Shown: piece by piece, positions 32,774-41,474 of the stretch
How positions within the stretch are numbered: the stretch's first letter is position 1
How the letters are laid out: the number at the start of each line of letters is the position of its first letter
The notes under the pieces: generated by a model
What the model saw: the letters and a program-made list of their open reading frames with translations, nothing else
The model's database searches: none
Told to the model about the DNA's origin: nothing
Assembly (NCBI GenBank): GCA_040754095.1
Contig: JBFMFO010000003.1
Span: 62,001-126,000 of the forward strand
Direction: 5' to 3'
DNA length: 64,000 bases
From: QYQD01 sp040754095
GTDB taxonomy: Bacteria; Desulfobacterota; QYQD01
Program-made: the position numbers and the translations under genes

Positions 32774-33798
32774 CAGGATCTCCTTTCTCCTTTTATGAAC
32801 TGTTCGGCAATAAGTACATCTTCTTTGCTTCCTATGTAAAGCGGCACACGCTGATGCAATTCTTTGGGCTCGAGATCAAGTATGCTCTGGAAGCCGGTGC
32901 TGGCATAGCCACCGGCCTGCTCTACGACAAAGGACAGCGGGTTGCACTCACACATGAGGCGCAGTTTGCCGAGAGGCTTTTTGGGGTCTTTTTTATCCGG
33001 AGGGTACATAAATATACCGCCATGCAGGAGGTTGCGATGGAAATCCGCCACCAGAGAACCAATATAGCGCCCCGTGTACGGTCTTTTTGTTTCCCTATCC
33101 GGCGTTTTAAAATAGGTCACAAGTTTTTTAACTTCATCCGACCAATAGCTATAGTTGCCTTCGTTAACGCTAAAGGCCCTTCCCCGCTCCGGTATCTTGA
33201 TATTCTCATGGGATAACAAGAACTCGCCTATACTTGGAAGGAGTGTAAATCCGTGTACGCCGCTGCCTGACGTATAGACCATCATGCTGCTGGAGCCATA
33301 GACAAAGTAGCCGGCTGCGACCTGTTTGCTTCCTTTTTGGAGGATATCTTCCAGGGTTGGGTCGGCAGGCATCGGGGTTAAGCGGCGGTAAATGGAGAAG
33401 ATAGTGCCGATGCTGACGTTTACGTCGATATTGGATGAACCGTCCAAGGGGTCGAAGATCAGGACATAATTGCCTTTGGTAAATCTCTCAGGGACGGGTA
33501 TTATATCCGGGTCTTCTTCTGAAGCCATAGCGCACAATTCTCCGGTGTGGGCCATACGCTCAACGATGGTCCTATGAGCGAATTCATCCAGCTTCTGTAC
33601 CTGCTCTCCCTGGACGTTTTCTCGTCCGGCATAGCCCAGTATGTCCACCAGGCCGGCTTTATTTACCTCGCGAGAGATGATTTTGGCGGCCACAATGAGT
33701 TCGGATAACAACCGCGTGAATGCACCGGTAGCCTCGGGGTGGGCCTTTTGGGTGGTCAGCAGGTGTTCTATGACCGTTGTTCCTAATAGAGAGGGCAT
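32773..33798 (-). CDS. fbp: Class I fructose-1,6-bisphosphatase
   Basis: About 341 residues. ATG 33798 is chosen because AAGGAG lies seven bases upstream; a start at 33819 would swallow that site. Hydrolyses fructose-1,6-bisphosphate to fructose-6-phosphate. Motifs: EEDPDI and FDPLDGSSNIDVNVSIGTIF for metal binding, YVYGSSSMMVYT, then the substrate segment YTGRYIGSLVADFHRNLLHG. First gene of the fbp-fba-tsaD-DUF2062 run. Together with ppsA this argues for gluconeogenic growth or fixation of small carbon units. Confidence 0.95.
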   Translation of the reverse strand: MPSLLGTTVIEHLLTTQKAHPEATGAFTRLLSELIVAAKIISREVNKAGLVDILGYAGRENVQGEQVQKLDEFAHRTIVERMAHTGELCAMASEEDPDIIPVPERFTKGNYVLIFDPLDGSSNIDVNVSIGTIFSIYRRLTPMPADPTLEDILQKGSKQVAAGYFVYGSSSMMVYTSGSGVHGFTLLPSIGEFLLSHENIKIPERGRAFSVNEGNYSYWSDEVKKLVTYFKTPDRETKRPYTGRYIGSLVADFHRNLLHGGIFMYPPDKKDPKKPLGKLRLMCECNPLSFVVEQAGGYASTGFQSILDLEPKELHQRVPLYIGSKEDVLIAEQFIKGERRS

Positions 33799-33837
33799 GA
33801 ATTTCTCCTTAATAACCATACGATGGGCAACAACCGA

Positions 33838-34124
33838 TCATTAGTCATCGGCCATCGGTTAGTGCTCAACCGGAAATTACCGTTTCCGGCTTACGGTCGG
33901 CCTAAGGCCGGTCGTGCCACGCGCCGATTCGCCGGGGCGAGCTTCACGCTTTCAGCGGTCAGCTGTCAGCATGTTTGTTATCCGTTAACCGTTGTCCGAC
34001 ATTTTCTTTCGGTTAACGGTCAACAGTGAACGGTGGGCCGGCTTTATGCTGAAGGCTGATAGCTGAATGCTGATCGCTTTTACCAGTGACAAATGACTAT
34101 TGACTAATGACATTCACTATACTT
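33838..34124. repeat. Nested repeat cluster between TetR and fbp genes
   Basis: Outer arms of the GTCATTAGTCA family: GATCATTAGTCATCGGCCAT at the left, GACAAATGACTATTGACTAA at the right. Between them lie a GTCGTGCCACGCGCCGATTC unit (about 33911) and copy 3 of the 140-bp AGCTGATAGC-ended repeat (33951-34077). The same nested plan, in reverse orientation, is seen at 47107-47310. No gene in the 33799-34215 gap. Confidence 0.7.
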
Positions 34125-34215
34125 TGTTTGTTTTTTACCACAAAGTCACTGAAAAAGCCAAGGCCTAAAACAGCCAAAAGCTGAAAGCTGAAGGCTGATA
34201 GCTGATGGCTATTTT

Positions 34216-34800
34216 TCAGGATACAGCAATTCCGCGGATAAAGAAATCGCTGATTTGTTTGGCTGCGGTATGCGTACTGTATTTTTTTTGAGGGGAGAGT
34301 ATCCAGAAACGGGACATTTCATCTAAAGCTCCGAAAAAAGCCCGCTTGGCTATGCCCGGCATGACGTCTTTGCGGATGAGGCCTTGTTCCTGGCCTTTTT
34401 TTATAATGGAAGAGATTATATTTACATACTCGGCAAATTTTTTATTGCGATATTCCTTCATGAATTTACTACTCTGCCGGATTTCGACCTGGAGCACTTC
34501 GGCCATCTCTCTGTTTTCTTCTACAATTTTCAGATGAACCCGGGAAAAAATCTCCAATTGTTTGAGCGGGTTTTCTTCTTTGGCCAGTTCTTCACGCATG
34601 TTGGTTATAATTCCCCCCATCTCTTCCTCAAAGAGGGAGATGAGTATGTCATATTTATTGTTAAAATAAAGATATATCGTGCCGTCCGCCACATTTGCTT
34701 CTTTGGCGATTTCTGAGATGCGTGAGTTAAAGAAACCGTTCCGGGCAAAAATTTTAACGGCGGCCTGGATAATCTTCTGATGTTTGTCGGTGGCTTTCAC
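34216..34800 (-). CDS. TetR/AcrR family transcriptional regulator (FadR-like)
   Basis: 194 residues. N-terminal HTH: KIIQAAVKIFARNGFFNSRI, then EANVADGTIYLYFNNKYDIL. The C-terminal ligand domain (about 75-190) looks like the TetR group that includes Bacillus FadR/YsiA, which bind acyl-CoA. It is transcribed away from mreB. A 20-bp perfect palindrome lies 37 bases upstream of its ATG and is probably its operator. No fatty-acid genes adjoin, so its regulon is not evident here. TetR identity is firm; ligand is a guess. Confidence 0.9.
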   Translation of the reverse strand: MKATDKHQKIIQAAVKIFARNGFFNSRISEIAKEANVADGTIYLYFNNKYDILISLFEEEMGGIITNMREELAKEENPLKQLEIFSRVHLKIVEENREMAEVLQVEIRQSSKFMKEYRNKKFAEYVNIISSIIKKGQEQGLIRKDVMPGIAKRAFFGALDEMSRFWILSPQKKYSTHTAAKQISDFFIRGIAVS

Positions 34801-34836
34801 AGAGTTATAGACTTATTTGGCTCAAGAAGATCCCCT

Positions 34837-34856
34837 ATGAATGGTTGCTCATTCAT
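34837..34856. promoter_or_regulatory. Candidate TetR/FadR-type operator
   Basis: ATGAATG-GTTGCT-CATTCAT is a perfect 7-6-7 inverted repeat. The inner 18 bases resemble the Bacillus FadR box as I recall it (TGAATGAMTANTCATTCA). An overlapping palindrome TTCATA...TATGAA spans 34852-34870. It sits in the AT-rich divergent region between the TetR gene and mreB. Confidence 0.6.
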
Positions 34857-35008
34857 AATATATGTATGAAATAAGATTCCATAAATTTTGTCAAGATAAT
34901 TTTCATCGGACTTTCATTAACATCTCAAAATGAGTGAATTATTTTATTGAATTGGACGATATATATTAGTTAAAAAGGTAAGTATGTATATTATGCATAA
35001 AAAAGATA

Positions 35009-35037
35009 TTGACCCTTGTTATTACACGGGTTATTGT
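35009..35037 (+). promoter_or_regulatory. Candidate sigma-70 promoter for mreB
   Basis: TTGACC (35009-35014), 17 bases, TATTGT (35032-35037), about 78 bases before the mreB ATG and within an AT-rich stretch. Spacing is ideal, the -10 moderate. No other clear candidate was found nearer the gene. Confidence 0.45.
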
Positions 35038-35114
35038 GAAAAGTCGGAAAATAAAAAAAGCGGGAGAACCGGTTAAAATTTAAGTTTTTTCATTAAAATT
35101 AAGGAGAAGAGGGT

Positions 35115-36149
35115 ATGATGTTTGACTCTATATTGGGGTGGTTATCCAGCGATCTGGCCATTGACCTGGGTACTGCGAATACGTTGGTTTATGTCAAGGG
35201 GAAGGGAATTGTATTAAGAGAACCCTCGGTTGTAGCGGTGAGAAAGGATATTAGGGGCGCTAGCAAGGTCCTGGCCGTGGGGAAAGAGGCAAAAATGATG
35301 CTGGGAAAGACGCCGGGCAATATAATGGCTATCCGCCCGATGAGGGATGGCGTTATCGCAGATTTTGAGGTAACCGAGGCCATGCTTCGTTATTTTATTA
35401 CCAAGGTGCATAACAGGCGGACCTTGGTGCGCCCACGTATTATTGTCAGTGTCCCTTCGGGGATAACCCAGGTGGAAAAAAGGGCGGTCAAGGAATCCGC
35501 AGAATCAGCAGGGGCACGGGAAGTCTATCTGGTTGAGGAACCCATGGCTGCAGCCGTGGGCGCAGGTTTGCCCATAACCGAGCCTACGGCCAATATGATA
35601 GTGGATATCGGAGGCGGTACTACTGAGGTAGCTGTTATTTCTCTGTCCGGGGTTGTTTATTCGGGGTCAGTTAGAGTGGCCGGGGATAAAATGGACGAGG
35701 CCATCTTACAATATATCAAGAAGAAGTATAACTTATTGGTCGGTGAACACTCTGCCGAGATGATAAAGACTAGCATCGGCAACGTAATGCCGGAGAAGCC
35801 TTATGACACCATGGAAATAAAAGGACGGGACCTTGTCTCCGGAGTCCCCAAGACCATTACTATAGATGCCGACGAGGTGCGAGAGGCCATAACCGAACAG
35901 ATAGATGCTATAGTGGAGACGGTGAAGGTCGCTTTAGAACAAACACCACCCGAACTGGCAGCAGACATTGTCGATAAAGGAATAGTTCTTACAGGCGGAG
36001 GCGCTCTTCTACGCAATCTGGATAAATTATTAAGAGAAGAAACCGGGCTGCCTATTATTATTGCTGATGACCCTCTTTCATCCGTAGTGCTGGGATCCGG
36101 GAAAATTCTGGACAATATCGGTATCCTGAAAGAGATCGCTATACAGTAA
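35115..36149 (+). CDS. mreB: Rod shape-determining protein MreB
   Basis: 344 residues, usual MreB length. Actin-like ATPase that guides lateral wall synthesis. Visible: DLAIDLGTANTLVYVKGKGI (phosphate 1), IVDIGGGTTEVAVISLSG (phosphate 2), and VLTGGGALLRNLDKLL (adenosine). The protein begins MMFDSILGWLSSDLAIDLGT, where the N-terminal stretch is amphipathic and suits membrane binding. AAGGAG precedes the ATG; ATG 35118 is an equally good start. Leads mreB-mreC-mreD-mrdA-rodA. Confidence 0.97.
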   Translation: MMFDSILGWLSSDLAIDLGTANTLVYVKGKGIVLREPSVVAVRKDIRGASKVLAVGKEAKMMLGKTPGNIMAIRPMRDGVIADFEVTEAMLRYFITKVHNRRTLVRPRIIVSVPSGITQVEKRAVKESAESAGAREVYLVEEPMAAAVGAGLPITEPTANMIVDIGGGTTEVAVISLSGVVYSGSVRVAGDKMDEAILQYIKKKYNLLVGEHSAEMIKTSIGNVMPEKPYDTMEIKGRDLVSGVPKTITIDADEVREAITEQIDAIVETVKVALEQTPPELAADIVDKGIVLTGGGALLRNLDKLLREETGLPIIIADDPLSSVVLGSGKILDNIGILKEIAIQ

Positions 36150-36162
36150 TGCGGATGTCTTG

Positions 36163-37002
36163 ATGCGAAAAAAGGAAAGACCCCTTAATCGTCTGAAAAT
36201 TTTTATCTTGACTGGTCTGTTAGCTGTTATCCTTTTTGTACTCCTTGTTTCCAGTATAGGGAAAAACAGAGATTTTGGCCCCTGGCAGAAGGTTGGTGTG
36301 GAGTTGTTTGCTCCCATCCAGAAAGGGATCGTCTTCATTCAGAGGGGAATTGCTTCTTTTGGGCATGATTATATCTACTTGGTTGGCGTGCAAAAGGAAA
36401 ATAGATTGTTGAGAAAAGAAATCGAACGACTTCGCAGTAAAAACAATGAGTATCGTGAAGCCCTTCTTGCCAATATCCGGCTCAAGAAACTATTAAATTT
36501 TAAAGAGACGGTGCCCCTGCCCCTTTTGTCGGCAGAGGTCGTTGGGTACGATCCAACGGTCTGGTTTAAGACCATGATTATTAACCGTGGCTCTGACGAT
36601 GGGCTTCAACGAGGGATGGCAGTTATATCTGCTGATGGTGTTGTTGGCCAGATTATAAGTGTCTCCCTGCACTATGCAAAGGCTTTACTGATTACAGACC
36701 GGAACAGCGCTGTCGATGCCATTGTGCAGAGAAGCAGGGTAAGGGGAGTGCTCAAGGGAGAATCCGGGGGAGTCTGTTATTTAGATTACGTTGGGATTCG
36801 TGATGATGTTAAACCCGGGGATATAGTAATCTCTTCCGGGGTGGGGGGGATATTCCCGAAGGGGTTGCCTGTCGGGAGGGTTATTAAGGCCAGGAGTTCT
36901 CGCCCGGGTTTATTTCAACATATCGAAGTGGTTCCCTGTGTTAATATTTCTAATATAGAAGAAGCATTGGTTGTTTTAGAAAAAAGCTCTATAATGGAAT
37001 AG
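36163..37002 (+). CDS. mreC: Rod shape-determining protein MreC
   Basis: About 279 residues from ATG 36163; a TTG directly before it is also in frame. One N-terminal membrane helix (about 12-33), a coiled coil (about 65-105), then the beta-rich periplasmic domain with GYDPTVWFKTMIINRGSDDG, GVVGQIISVS, and VISSGVGGIFPKGLPVGRV. It links MreB filaments to the periplasmic wall enzymes. It lies 13 bases after mreB. Confidence 0.95.
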   Translation: MRKKERPLNRLKIFILTGLLAVILFVLLVSSIGKNRDFGPWQKVGVELFAPIQKGIVFIQRGIASFGHDYIYLVGVQKENRLLRKEIERLRSKNNEYREALLANIRLKKLLNFKETVPLPLLSAEVVGYDPTVWFKTMIINRGSDDGLQRGMAVISADGVVGQIISVSLHYAKALLITDRNSAVDAIVQRSRVRGVLKGESGGVCYLDYVGIRDDVKPGDIVISSGVGGIFPKGLPVGRVIKARSSRPGLFQHIEVVPCVNISNIEEALVVLEKSSIME

Positions 37003-37008
37003 GAATTA

Positions 37009-37105
37009 GCGCCACAAAGTCACCAAGACACAAAGTTAAAAAAAATCGAATTTCGAAATTCGAAATTAATCTGATCTCTTAGGGCCTTGGTGGCGTTGTG
37101 GCTAA
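37009..37105. repeat. Inverted CGCCACAAAGTCACCAAG repeat
   Basis: GCGCCACAAAGTCACCAAGA faces GGGCCTTGGTGGCGTTGTGG, with CGAATTTCGAAATTCGAAAT units between. Part of this vocabulary recurs near 34138-34165. It occupies the mreC-mreD gap without interrupting a gene. Confidence 0.65.
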
Positions 37106-37132
37106 AAATTGCATGGGATAAAGTGACCTAAT

Positions 37133-37633
37133 ATGTTTTTTTTATTTTTACTGGGTTGCGTATTATTAATCCTGGAAACGACTCTATTCTATCATCTGCC
37201 TTTATGGAAACTTAAAATTGACGGGTTGCTCCTCTTAATTATATATGTCTCACTTTACCTAAATGGAATCCAGAGTGGTTTGTTGGTTTTTTCTTTAGGT
37301 ATATTGGTGGATACATTTGCAGGCAGTGCCCTGGGCATGCATGTACTCGTTTATGCCATGCTTTTTTTATTAGTAAAGGTTATCTCACGTAATCTGATCG
37401 TAAAAAATATCTATTATCAAATGGCTATCATTTTTTCCGTAAGTTTTTTGGCTAACTTGGGCCTGCTGGTTTTGGATTTGGTATTCATGGATGGAGTAAT
37501 TTGGTGGCATCACGTTTGGATGGTATTTCTTCAAAGTCTCCTGACGGCTCTGCTAAGCCCTGTCTTTTTCATTTGTTACGATTATTTTGACCGGTTGTTT
37601 GGGTTACGGGAAGCACGCGAGGTTTCGCGCTAG
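37133..37633 (+). CDS. mreD: Rod shape-determining protein MreD
   Basis: 166 residues, strongly hydrophobic, with about five membrane helices and the MreD-like pattern LLIIYVSLYLNGIQSGLLVF, then GILVDTFAGSALGMHVLVYA. MreD sequences are poorly conserved; the call rests on these segments and on position between mreC and mrdA. There is no strong ribosome binding site just upstream. Confidence 0.9.
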   Translation: MFFLFLLGCVLLILETTLFYHLPLWKLKIDGLLLLIIYVSLYLNGIQSGLLVFSLGILVDTFAGSALGMHVLVYAMLFLLVKVISRNLIVKNIYYQMAIIFSVSFLANLGLLVLDLVFMDGVIWWHHVWMVFLQSLLTALLSPVFFICYDYFDRLFGLREAREVSR

Positions 37634-37689
37634 GATTTCTTTAGTAATTCGGTGGTTAGAATATTCTTGGTTCTTATTATAAAAAGAAT

Positions 37690-37773
37690 GTCATTAGTCA
37701 ATAGTCAGTTGTCACTGGTAGGAATTAATAAGTTTACCGCACATTACATGACCAATGACTAATGACCAGTGAC
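37690..37773. repeat. GTCATTAGTCA-armed hairpin repeat
   Basis: The left arm GTCATTAGTCAATAGTCAGT faces the right arm GACCAATGACTAATGACCAG around TTAATAAGTTTACCGCAC. It sits directly before mrdA inside an operon, so it is probably transcribed and may affect downstream expression. Confidence 0.7.
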
Positions 37774-37788
37774 GTTGTCTATAGATAA

Positions 37789-39720
37789 GTGGTCTATATT
37801 GTGAGGCAGACAGGTTCAAAAAGAGATCTACGCATAAGGACATTTGATCCGGCAGAAATCGAGGAATACCACAGGAGATTTGACCGGATTACTGTATTCG
37901 TCATAGTCGTTTTTGCCGTTTTTTTTGCCCGCCTCTGGTATCTACAGATCATAAAAGGTGACGAATACCTCAAACGCTCGGAGAGAAATTGCCTCCGTAT
38001 CCAATACATGCCGGGGCCACGGGGAGATATCCTGGATCGGCATGGGCAGGTGCTGGTGCAAAGCCGGCCGTCTTTCAGCATATCCCTGGTTCGTGAAGAC
38101 GTAAAAGACATAAATAAGTTACTTAACCGGTTGAGTTCCCTCTTGAAGAAAAGTCCGGCCTTACTATGGGAAAAGGTGGTGGCGGCGAAGAATATGCCCC
38201 GTTATATGCCTATACGCTTATGTGAAGATGTGGATGCAGATACCGTGGCCTTGATAGAGATGCACAGGTTTGAGATGCCCGGCGTAACCATAGAGATTGA
38301 ACCTAAGAGAAACTATGTTTATGGGAATATGGCCGCACACTTGTTTGGTTACCTGGGAGAGATAAATGAAAAGGAATTGAAGGGCGAATCATTTAAGAAC
38401 GTCAGGATGGGTGAATTCGTTGGGCGATGCGGCCTGGAGAAGGTTTATCAGGCGGATTTGGCGGGTATAGGCGGCGGCAGGCAGGTAGAGGTTGATGCCG
38501 CCGGCCGGGTGATAAGTGTTTACGGGGATATCCCGCCCGTTTCCGGGAATAATATCCATCTCACCCTGGACGCCGACCTGCAAAGGGTAGCCGAAGATGC
38601 TATGGCTGGCCGTTCGGGGGCAGTCGTAGCCATGGATCCCAGAAATGGAAAGATACTGACCTGGGCGAGCTGTCCTAATATTGATTTGGAAGCCTTTCTC
38701 CACGGATTAAGTCGGGAAGAGTGGTCAGGTCTGGTAAATGATCCTTTACGGCCTTTGCCGGATAAGGTTATTCAAGGGCAATATCCCCCGGGTTCTACTT
38801 ATAAGATTGTAACCATGGCGGCCGCGCTGGAAGAGAAGGTTATTGATCCTGCCGCTCCACTATATTGCAGCGGATATTATCCTTTTGGTAACCGGGTCTA
38901 TAGATGTTGGGAGGAAAAAGGACATGGCAGCGTGGCTATGCATAAAGCTATCGTGCGGTCATGCGACGTTTATTTCTATGAAATGGGGAGAAGGCTGGGG
39001 GTAAAACGTCTGGCACGCTACGCGCAGGGTTTTGGTCTGGGATCACCTGCCAAGGTAGAATTGGAGCATGAAAAGTCAGGACTGGTGCCTACTCCCGAAT
39101 GGAAATTAAAACGGTTTAAGGTGCCCTGGCAGGAGGGGGAGACGCTTTCTATCGCTATCGGCCAGGGTTTTGATCTGGTCACCCCTCTCCAGATGCTGCG
39201 CGTGATTTCTGCTGTGGCCAATGGGGGGGCGCTTTATCGTCCCCAGTTTGTGGAAAAAATCGTTAGTCTTGACGGCAAGATAATAAAACAGTTTAAGCCC
39301 ATAATAGACGGGCGGGTTCCGGTTTGTAAACGTAACCTGGAAATAATACGGGACGGCTTGGCGGGGGTGGTAAATGAGCCGCACGGTACGGGGGGGGCGT
39401 GCCGGCTCAGCACAGTTATGGTCGGAGGCAAGACCGGGACGGCCCAGGTGGTTCGTTTGCCCGCCTACCGTGAGAAGAACATAAGCGCTATACCTTATAA
39501 GTATCGGGACCATGCCTGGTTTGTGGCCTTTGCCCCGGTGGAGGCCCCTGAGATAGCAATTGCGGTTTTAGTTGAACATAGCGGGCATGGTGGTTCAATA
39601 GCTGCTCCCGTAGCCAGGGCGGTTTTGGAAGAATATTTCGGCAAAAAGTCCGGCCCGGACGCCCCGGCGCATCTTCGAGAGGCGGCCCTGGTTCGCACAG
39701 GGGGTGCAAATGATAGATAG
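37789..39720 (+). CDS. mrdA: Penicillin-binding protein 2 (peptidoglycan DD-transpeptidase)
   Basis: 643 residues from GTG 37789; GTG 37801 is an alternative and no strong ribosome binding site decides. One membrane helix at about 36-53 (VFVIVVFAVFFARLWYL). The non-catalytic dimerisation domain begins GPRGDILDRHGQVLVQSRPS. Transpeptidase: SxxK with Ser336 in PPGSTYKIVTMAAAL, the second motif SCD in VRSCDVYFYEMG, and KTG in VGGKTGTAQVVR. It cross-links lateral wall with RodA, whose gene overlaps its end. Confidence 0.95.
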   Translation: MVYIVRQTGSKRDLRIRTFDPAEIEEYHRRFDRITVFVIVVFAVFFARLWYLQIIKGDEYLKRSERNCLRIQYMPGPRGDILDRHGQVLVQSRPSFSISLVREDVKDINKLLNRLSSLLKKSPALLWEKVVAAKNMPRYMPIRLCEDVDADTVALIEMHRFEMPGVTIEIEPKRNYVYGNMAAHLFGYLGEINEKELKGESFKNVRMGEFVGRCGLEKVYQADLAGIGGGRQVEVDAAGRVISVYGDIPPVSGNNIHLTLDADLQRVAEDAMAGRSGAVVAMDPRNGKILTWASCPNIDLEAFLHGLSREEWSGLVNDPLRPLPDKVIQGQYPPGSTYKIVTMAAALEEKVIDPAAPLYCSGYYPFGNRVYRCWEEKGHGSVAMHKAIVRSCDVYFYEMGRRLGVKRLARYAQGFGLGSPAKVELEHEKSGLVPTPEWKLKRFKVPWQEGETLSIAIGQGFDLVTPLQMLRVISAVANGGALYRPQFVEKIVSLDGKIIKQFKPIIDGRVPVCKRNLEIIRDGLAGVVNEPHGTGGACRLSTVMVGGKTGTAQVVRLPAYREKNISAIPYKYRDHAWFVAFAPVEAPEIAIAVLVEHSGHGGSIAAPVARAVLEEYFGKKSGPDAPAHLREAALVRTGGANDR

Positions 39721-40819
39721 GAGGTATATAACCAACTTTGATTGGCCATTACTTGGGGTAGTGCTACTCTTATCAATGTTAGGAGTTCTAAATCTTTATA
39801 GCGCCGGTTATTCTGCTACTGGTCCTGCAACTACAGTTTATCTAAGGCAGCTTTATTGGCTGGGCCTATCCGGGGTCATTATGGTTGTCGTTCTATCTTT
39901 TGATTACCGGCGGATAGCTGAGTGGGCTCCTTACATATATGTGGTATCTATAATAACCCTGGTGGCCGTATTGTTTGTTGGGAAGACAGTTTCGGGCTCT
40001 CAAAGGTGGCTAGGTTTCGGCTCCCTGGTTTTTCAACCGTCAGAGCTGGCCAAGTTGGCGACGGTTATTGCACTGGCCAGTTATTTTTATCACAAGGACG
40101 TTAAAAAGGGCTACGGACTAAGTGACCTCCTGGCGCCGGCGGGTATTGTTTTGCTTCCCTTTATTCTTATCGTTAAGGAGCCGGATTTAGGGACGAGTCT
40201 TTTGCTCCTGTTTATACTGGCGTCAATGGTCCTTTTCGTAGGTCTAAAATGGGGCGCATTTTTGACCTTGCTGGGTTTTGGACTGACCTCTGTGCCGTTT
40301 ATCTGGTCTTTATTAAAGGATTATCAAAAAAAGAGGGTGGAATCTTTTCTCTGGCCGGAAAGAGACCCCCTGGGGGCTGGTTATCATGCCCTTCAGTCCA
40401 AGATCGCGGTGGGGTCCGGCAAGATACTGGGGAAGGGCTATCTGGAGGGATCACAAAGCAAACTTAATTTCCTTCCCGAACAGCATACTGATTTTGCCTT
40501 TTCCGTCCTTGGGGAGGAGTGGGGTTTTATAGGATCGATTCTGCTGATTATTCTTTATTTTTTGCTTATCCTGTTGGGCTTGCAGGTTGCTATCCGTTCA
40601 AAGGAAAAGTTCGGCACCTTTTTGGCGTTTGGCATATTGGCCATGATATTCTGGCATTTAGTGGTAAATGTGGGCATGGTTCTTGGCCTAATGCCTGTGG
40701 TCGGAGTCCCTCTTCCCTTGATCAGTTATGGTGGTTCTTCAGCCATCACTACCCTGACCGGTATCGGCCTGCTTCTTAACATCCGTATGCGGCGGTTTAT
40801 GCTGCAAAAAGGCCCGTAA
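39710..40819 (+). CDS. rodA: Peptidoglycan glycosyltransferase RodA
   Basis: About 369 residues from ATG 39710; GTG 39704 is in frame. Overlaps mrdA by 11 bases, so translation is coupled. SEDS family with about ten membrane helices. Conserved LGFGSLVFQPSELAK carries the early SEDS motif. KEPDLGTSLLLLF is followed by LNFLPEQHTDFAFSVLGEEW, and the last segment is PLPLISYGGSSAITTL. It polymerises lipid II for cylinder elongation with PBP2. The mreBCD-mrdA position argues for RodA rather than FtsW. Confidence 0.96.
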   Translation: MIDRRYITNFDWPLLGVVLLLSMLGVLNLYSAGYSATGPATTVYLRQLYWLGLSGVIMVVVLSFDYRRIAEWAPYIYVVSIITLVAVLFVGKTVSGSQRWLGFGSLVFQPSELAKLATVIALASYFYHKDVKKGYGLSDLLAPAGIVLLPFILIVKEPDLGTSLLLLFILASMVLFVGLKWGAFLTLLGFGLTSVPFIWSLLKDYQKKRVESFLWPERDPLGAGYHALQSKIAVGSGKILGKGYLEGSQSKLNFLPEQHTDFAFSVLGEEWGFIGSILLIILYFLLILLGLQVAIRSKEKFGTFLAFGILAMIFWHLVVNVGMVLGLMPVVGVPLPLISYGGSSAITTLTGIGLLLNIRMRRFMLQKGP

Positions 40820-40931
40820 TCCGAGCCTTGATATCCGGAGATTATTTTAAAAAACCCGCTTCAGATTTTGACTTACTTCATTTATCCCATAATTATGCCC
40901 AATATAGTTTTTAAAACATATTAAAAAAACA

Positions 40932-40960
40932 TTGACACGGGGTTTTAAATCATGTAAAAG
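40932..40960 (+). promoter_or_regulatory. Candidate sigma-70 promoter for the ATP synthase operon
   Basis: TTGACA (40932-40937), 17 bases, TAAAAG (40955-40960), about 90 bases before the first atp start. The -35 is perfect and the spacing ideal; the -10 differs at two positions from TATAAT. The gap 40820-41048 holds no gene. Confidence 0.5.
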
Positions 40961-41048
40961 CCTTTTTAGTCTACTGAACTGCTATTCACTAATCATGATG
41001 ATTCCTTATTTTATAAGCTGAAACTTCCTTTAAGTGAGGGGTAAACGG

Positions 41049-41474
41049 ATGCTGGATATAGATATTACCTTGTTGATACAGTTGGCCAATTTCCTGGCTC
41101 TGATGGTTATCCTGAATCTCATCCTTTATCGGCCCTTGCGTAAAATTATAGCAGAGAGAAAAGAGAAGGTGTCAGGCTTGGAGCGTGAGATAGAGGGGCT
41201 TATTAAGAACGCCAGCCAGAGGCTTGAAGACTTTAAGGTTAAAATGAGCGGGGCTCACGAGCGAGGGAACAAGGAAAAGGAAAACTTAAAAAATGAGGGC
41301 CTTGGCGAGGAGAAACAGATTATTTCCAAGACCCGTAGTGAGGCCGAGGCATCTAAGTCCCAGATGTTGTCGCAGATTGACCAGGACGCTAATAAGGCGA
41401 AAGAGGAACTGAAAGGGCAGGTATCGGGGTTTGCTTCTGACATAGCGGCCAAGATTTTGGGGAGGGGTATTTGA
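41049..41474 (+). CDS. atpF: ATP synthase F0 subunit b'
   Basis: About 141 residues from ATG 41049, seven bases after GAGGGG; GTG 41034 overlaps that site. One N-terminal membrane helix (about 6-26, LLIQLANFLALMVILNLIL) followed by a long charged coiled coil, the peripheral-stalk b/b' plan. Its stop overlaps the start of the second b-type gene. Two different b genes are usual where the stalk is a b-b' heterodimer. No atpB or atpE precedes it. Confidence 0.9.
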   Translation: MLDIDITLLIQLANFLALMVILNLILYRPLRKIIAERKEKVSGLEREIEGLIKNASQRLEDFKVKMSGAHERGNKEKENLKNEGLGEEKQIISKTRSEAEASKSQMLSQIDQDANKAKEELKGQVSGFASDIAAKILGRGI

